64,000 bases of DNA, from positions 33,947-97,946 of the forward strand of contig OENT01000565.1 in the NCBI GenBank assembly GCA_900239685.1, read 5' to 3'. Both the position numbers and the translations under genes were made by a program. The notes under the pieces are model-generated. The model saw only the letters and a program-made list of their open reading frames with translations, was not told the origin of the DNA and did no database searches. Source of the stretch: Rotaria macrura. Taxonomy: Eukaryota; Rotifera; Eurotatoria; Philodinida; Philodinidae. This document shows, piece after piece, positions 59,486-64,000 of this stretch (positions within the stretch are counted from its first letter, which is position 1; each line of letters begins with the position of its first letter).

Positions 59486-60592
59486 ATGACAGACGATAAA
59501 ATTTGTCATGGTAGTCGAACGACAATGGATTTACAAGTACATCAGCAACATGAACATGGCTTATGTGCTGGTTGTCCAACGATTTTATTCTATGCTCGTG
59601 AAATGAAAACATTAGCTGAAGAAATTCAATCATGTAATCAACATCGTCGTATTGAATTAGGTGATATTGAATGGAAAGCATTTGCTGATAGTTGGCCAAA
59701 TATTTTTATTCGTAATTCTGAACGAATTCGTCATAGCCACGTGTTATTTTTGGCATCGTTTCATAATCCACAAACTATTTTCGAACAAATTTCACTACTT
59801 TATCATTTACCAAAATACCTTTGTCTATCATTGACAGTTATTTTACCATATTTTCCGACCGGCACTATGGAACGTATACAAATTTAAGGTGAAATTGCGA
59901 CAGCCTATTCACTTGCACAAATGCTTTCATCAATACCATTAACACGTACTGGTCCATGTGAAGTCGTTATACTTGATATTCATGCATTACAGAGTCAATT
60001 TTATTTTTCATCAAATATTATTGTTCGTCTCGAGTCAACCGTTGGTTTATTATTAGATGAATTAAGACGAGATGGTAATCAAGATGACAAATATGCTATA
60101 GCATTTCCCGATGATGGAGCACATAAACGATTTGCCCATATGTTTGATGAAAATAAATATCCGATAATAATTTGTAGTAAAATTCGAGAAGGTGATAAAC
60201 GATTAACATCCATTAACGAAGGTAGATTTTTGTTTCAAAAATTTTCTACAGATCAGAAATTACTTAGATGAAAAATAAATTTCTCTTGTTAAGGTGATCC
60301 AAATGGATATCATTGTATTATCATTGACGACTTAGTGCAATCTGGTGGAACACTCATTGAATGTGCACAAGCACTACTACGAAAAGGTGCCACTAAAATA
60401 TCAGCGTTTGTTGGTCATGGCATATTTCCAAATGATAGTTGGAAAAAATTCGTTCATTCTGATAATCCAAAAGTTCATTTCGATCGATTCTATGTGACAA
60501 ATACTTATCCAAATACACAAATTCTACGTGATAAGCCTCCATTTAAAGTTTTATCAATTGCGCGGCTTTTATGTAATATTTTTTTTAATTGA
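59486..60592 (+). pseudogene. Plant-type ribose-phosphate pyrophosphokinase with an in-frame stop
   Basis: Two exons, 59486-60221 and 60294-60592, 344 codons including one internal TAA. The enzyme makes PRPP from ribose-5-phosphate and ATP. The sequence follows the plant PRS3/PRS4 (class III) type rather than animal PRPS1: FLASFHNPQTIFEQIS, LPYFPTGT, GEIATAYSLAQMLSSIP, IAFPDDGAHKRF, IREGDKR and the PRPP loop IIIDDLVQSGGTLIE. The TAA at 59885-59887 sits where relatives have a Glu, just after the FPTGT-MER segment; both sides stay in the same frame and remain well conserved, so loss would be recent or a base-call error. The 5' product alone (133 residues) would lack the PRPP loop. A plant-like enzyme in an animal suggests transfer, though vertical retention is not excluded. 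Confidence 0.82.
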
Positions 60593-61511
60593 ATTTCAGA
60601 ATTATTTTTGCTTGAACAATGTTAAAAATGTTTAATTTTATGGATTCTATTTTTTAGTAATCCCCTATTTATTAATTTTGTCCGTCCGTAAATTTAAATT
60701 TAACATGTACTGTTCATTTATCTACAGTGATCGATTAATAAAATTTTGATTTGACATTATGAACCATCGAAAGAGATGTTCGATGCAAAATGATATATTC
60801 AAGCGTTTTAGTTTTGCTAGGTGGTCTGGTAGATGGTTACAGGACGGCTCGTTCTATGGACAAGACGACTGTGGGAGGGAGTGTGTGGGAATCGTTTTTA
60901 GTTATCGCATATGAGTGTGTGTGGATGTAACTTGCGGTGATAGATGTCGGTCATCGTATAGGTAGGCGTTTCATCGGAAATTGCACGTAAATTCCAAATT
61001 ATGTATCAGGCTAAAGTTAACCAATAATCTATCAATCACACACACCATTTTTCAGATCTTGTTATGAATAAAGCGTGTGTACGTTTCTCAAAATGTTCTC
61101 GGTTTAAGTGTGCTATTCTCTATCCATAATTAGCAGAAGAGTGTGAACATATATTCTTAGAAAAAATCAAAAAGGGTATCAGTATAAGTAGGTGTGGGTA
61201 GTCCGTTGTATGTGCGTCTAAGTAAAACTGTTGGAGAAACAAACGACACACCCAATAACAGTGGGCATGCGGTAGTGACGGCGGCTGTGAGCTGTTGTTG
61301 CCCTTCATTTACACTACAGTACTTCATGGGAAACATACACAAACCCGAATTCCGCACCACCTGTTCTAATATTCACACTCACATGCATATATTCAGTATG
61401 TTTTCATACGACTAATATATTTTTTTATTACTTGTATAGAAAAAAAGTTATCGCAAGTATTGTAACACTACCAGATAGCGCATTTAATAAAAGCAGAGTG
61501 TCTTTCTGACT
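60593..61511. other. Interval without a supported gene
   Basis: Includes the PRPP synthetase 3' region and GT-rich DNA (TGTGGGAGGGAGTGTGTGGG near 60.87 kb). Overlapping short frames at 61.1-61.4 kb on both strands have no homologous motif. Confidence 0.45.
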
Positions 61512-61519
61512 TAATTCTT

Positions 61520-62285
61520 TTAAGCATGAACTTCATGGAAGTTGACCAATGGATCTTCATCGTCTTCATAATTTTGCATCTCAAACCGTCTGTCAATAGA
61601 TGTGAGATGGCTCTTATGATGTGCTTGATCCGCTTGATCGTTTTTTTGAACAATCTGGTTTCTTTGATGTATACTAAATTGTATTCGATTTATTTTCATT
61701 CGGCGTGATTGAAATGTAGACAAGAGTTTTGACAACTCCTGATCAGCAGCTACTTTTAATGTTTGTCGTTGCTCTACTTGAGTTTTCAAATTATTTGCAA
61801 CTCTCTTTCGTTTGTCATAAGCAGTTGTTTTGTCATTCAGCTGGGGATTAAGTCGATCGAGTTCACGTGTTGAATTCTGTAACTGTGCTTCAGCTTGGTC
61901 ATGAAGACGTTTAGTTTCCTGTTGTAAAGTTGTCTGTTGTTGTATCTTTCGTTCCGTACCATTCATTTGCTGTTCGACATTTTTGATCGCATGTCTATTA
62001 GCCAGTTGTTGATCCTCAATAGAATGAAGCTCTACTTCTCGTGTTTGCTTTTGCGTTTGTTTCACTGCTAAATCAGACTGTTTCCTGTTTACTTCTGCTT
62101 GAAGAGCACCTTTGCCAAGTTGCTTTTCGTTCAAACGCACACGTTGCCTGCCAATATCACGTGTCAATGTTTTAATCTCTCATTCCGCTTGTTGTTTTTC
62201 TCGATCTAGTTCACCCAAACTATTTTCGATTTTCGAATGTTCAGCTCCGAGCTTTTGCATATCTTTTTGTGCATCGCTCAACTTC
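61520..62285 (-). pseudogene. Broken coiled-coil gene fragment
   Basis: An intronless frame at 62167-61520 encodes a long Gln/Lys/Glu-rich coiled coil with no hydrophobic segment, ending in DEDPLVNFHEVHA. The same frame continues upstream to about 62285 with equally good coiled-coil sequence (KLSDAQKDMQKLGAEH, ENSLGELDREKQQAE) but is broken by an in-frame TGA just before EIKTLTRDIG, consistent with a CGA-to-TGA change. There is no start codon or acceptor at the upstream end, where sequence switches abruptly. Base composition is less AT-rich than neighbouring genes. It may be a 5'-truncated gene or an element-derived piece; I do not recognise the family. Confidence 0.6.
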
Positions 62286-62289
62286 GTTT

Positions 62290-62575
62290 AGGTAACTGCG
62301 TTCATCACGATGGATTTATATATGATAATTCAGCGCCTGACCTTTCTATACATACTCAAAGTGAGGTGATATTTGAATTAAATAAACTTGAATGCGATGC
62401 TATCAATTATCCAGAAAGACGTGAAGAATATGACCGACACAAGAATAAATTCAAATGGATATGTTGTGACACGACAGTAACAATAGGCTCCGGCGGAGGT
62501 GGGTGCAAAAAAAAGAAAACACGGCTCTGGCGAGCAAACTGGATAGAGACAATTTCAAAATGGATATCTCCTTGA
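62290..62575 (+). pseudogene. Cys/His-rich gene fragment, CHORD-like pattern
   Basis: Reading from about 62290 the plus strand encodes CVHHDGFIYDNSAPDLS, an acidic middle, then KFKWICCDTT and GSGGGGCKK. Spacing of C-x-HH-DG ... W-x-CC ... GGC resembles small zinc-binding domains of the CHORD type. The tail after KKKK loses the expected G-x-H and is probably shifted. The fragment abuts the coiled-coil fragment head-to-head within a few bases, which suggests a rearrangement breakpoint near 62287. Confidence 0.45.
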
Positions 62576-64000
62576 TCAATCGACGCTAAAGCACTGGCCA
62601 GAAGAATGTTGAAGGAATCAAGAATATAATGAAAGATGGCTGCTTTTGTTAGAGAGCCGAAGTTGAAGAAGAATAGTTGAGAGTTTATGTCAGCGCAGGA
62701 ATATATTTAGGTGTTGTATTTCTCAAAATAAAAGTAGATATCGGAGAAAAGAATAAGATATGTTCGTGTCTTTTGCAACAAATATTTTAAAGTTTTCTCT
62801 CTCAGATGAAAGATTCATCTAGAATTGATTCGTAAAAATTGACATCAATATCTGAGCGCTTATGTGCAATTCACTAATCATAATACCGATAGAAATTATC
62901 AGAAGTTTAAAAAGAAACAGGTAATGATGAAGAATCACCGTTAGATATTTCCGAAAACTATTCATTCGTTTATAATTAATATAAAAAATTATTGTGAACG
63001 ATTTTTTTCTCGGCAGTTTCTGAAGGAAAGAACGACTTCAAAGAAAATTTTCGAACAGTCAGTGACAAAGGATAATTAAGACAGACAGGAGAAAAAATTG
63101 CTTATCATATTCTTTATTGTTTTCGGCGTGTTATATTCGTTGATGGCAACATTTGAATACGAGGAAGAAAGAAGAAGCATATCCCAATATGAGAATTATT
63201 ATTTTTGACAGTTTCGTCCGAAAAAAGAAATTAAGAAATCGCATAGAACCCAACATGCCATACTAGCGATGAGACAAATGCACTCGAAAAGAACAGTAGA
63301 TACATATTGCCATAGATTTGAAGAATAGCTGTAAGCACAATCCCTAAAGGTTTCAAACGTAAAAAACATGAATCTGAGGACATAAGTGCCCTAAAGCTAA
63401 TATGCCTAAAGCGACTATAGAACCATACACCTACAGCTATATATTCCCTGGCCCCCTCACAAAAAAATTCATTACTATTCAATAAATACTCAAACCATTG
63501 ATACAGTTTGTTAGAAATTTTACCTCAAACTACTGAGAAAATAACTGAATTTGATCTCGAACTAACATACCTAGAATGACTTCTCTGCACTGTTAATTAT
63601 ACTCAAATTCAATAGTAAGTTTTCAACCAAGAGTTCTCAGATGAATTTAATGTGTCAAGCTGTCTTAGTAATGAAACCACTGCTAGTACTGTTCATATTA
63701 ATATTGAGACAACGGAATATACAATGATAACGAACTAAACAGATTTAAATTCTTACTATCAGATGCTGCATCTTTAAAGGATTTGACATTTCTACAAAAA
63801 TGTTCAAAAGAATATCTTACAAAATTAATATTTGACTCTCCACCATAGAAATTCTTTATCTTCATCATCTTCAAGGTTGTCTTCGACCATTATCAACATT
63901 GATCATCCGTAAAATGAATCACTCAACTTCCTTGAAAGAAATTACGATGAGTGTAAGTGACATTATTGGAAACTATTTCGTATATGTTTTGTTTCTTAGA
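62576..64000. other. Right-end interval without a supported gene
   Basis: No splice-linked exon set is visible. A short coding-like stretch on the plus strand near 63.75-63.83 kb (LSDAASLKDLTFLQKCSKEY, then a stop) could be an exon or fragment of a gene extending right, but I cannot anchor it. Confidence 0.4.

Noticed and set aside
60868-60890. Telomeric TGTGGG repeats of the bdelloid type
   Set aside because: Only two separated TGTGGG units occur, with no array, so this is not a telomere or clear interstitial telomeric tract.

Overview
The window is AT-rich, intron-dense animal nuclear DNA. Introns are mostly 50-70 nt with GT..AG ends, and the genes are metazoan: KLF/SP-type zinc-finger factor, atlastin, an ANKRD42-like ankyrin protein, omega GST, mitochondrial RNA polymerase, GAPDH and a TOX-type HMG factor. 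Short introns, long homopolymeric Q/H/N tracts, many non-autonomous DNA elements, a plant-type PRPP synthetase and a DEAD-box paralogue with eroded motifs fit a bdelloid rotifer (Adineta/Rotaria type). That placement is an inference from style and content; no rRNA or mitochondrial marker is present. Two ambiguous bases (n) lie at about 27512 and 28777.

Layout. 0.9-3.2 kb (-): 5' part of a KLF/SP-like factor whose zinc-finger exons lie off the left edge. 3.2-12 kb: gene-poor DNA with microsatellites. 12.1-15.3 kb (-): atlastin, 11 exons, head-to-head across about 420 bp with an ANKRD42-like gene at 15.7-18.6 kb (+, 9 exons). 18.6-29.7 kb: gene-poor and repeat-rich, with a foldback element, a hAT-like element containing a perfect 26-bp inverted repeat, a second foldback, and an inverted duplication (25.0-25.5 / 27.5-28.3 kb) in which one arm keeps two spliceable exons and the other is broken. 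29.8-30.6 kb (+): omega-class GST. 30.8-40.8 kb (+): mitochondrial RNA polymerase, reconstructed here as 22 exons and 1265 residues, with foldback elements in its larger introns. 40.9-42.3 kb (-): GAPDH, convergent with it, 54 nt between the stops. 44.3-47.4 kb (-): TOX-like HMG-box gene. 49.7-53.6 kb (-): unrecognised Q-rich gene with a foldback in its largest intron. 54.3-55.1 kb: hAT-type MITE with perfect 8-bp target-site duplication. 55.3-57.9 kb (-): DEAD-box helicase-like gene with degenerate ATPase motifs. 59.5-60.6 kb (+): plant-type PRPP synthetase gene interrupted by an in-frame TAA. 61.5-62.6 kb: two broken fragments, a coiled-coil and a Cys/His-rich piece. The right end has no gene I can support.

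The genes do not form a pathway. Some neighbours probably share promoters (atlastin/ANKRD42-like) or abut at their 3' ends (mitochondrial RNA polymerase/GAPDH). I found no CRISPR array, rRNA or tRNA. Exon boundaries were set by hand from splice sites, phase and family similarity remembered, not searched.
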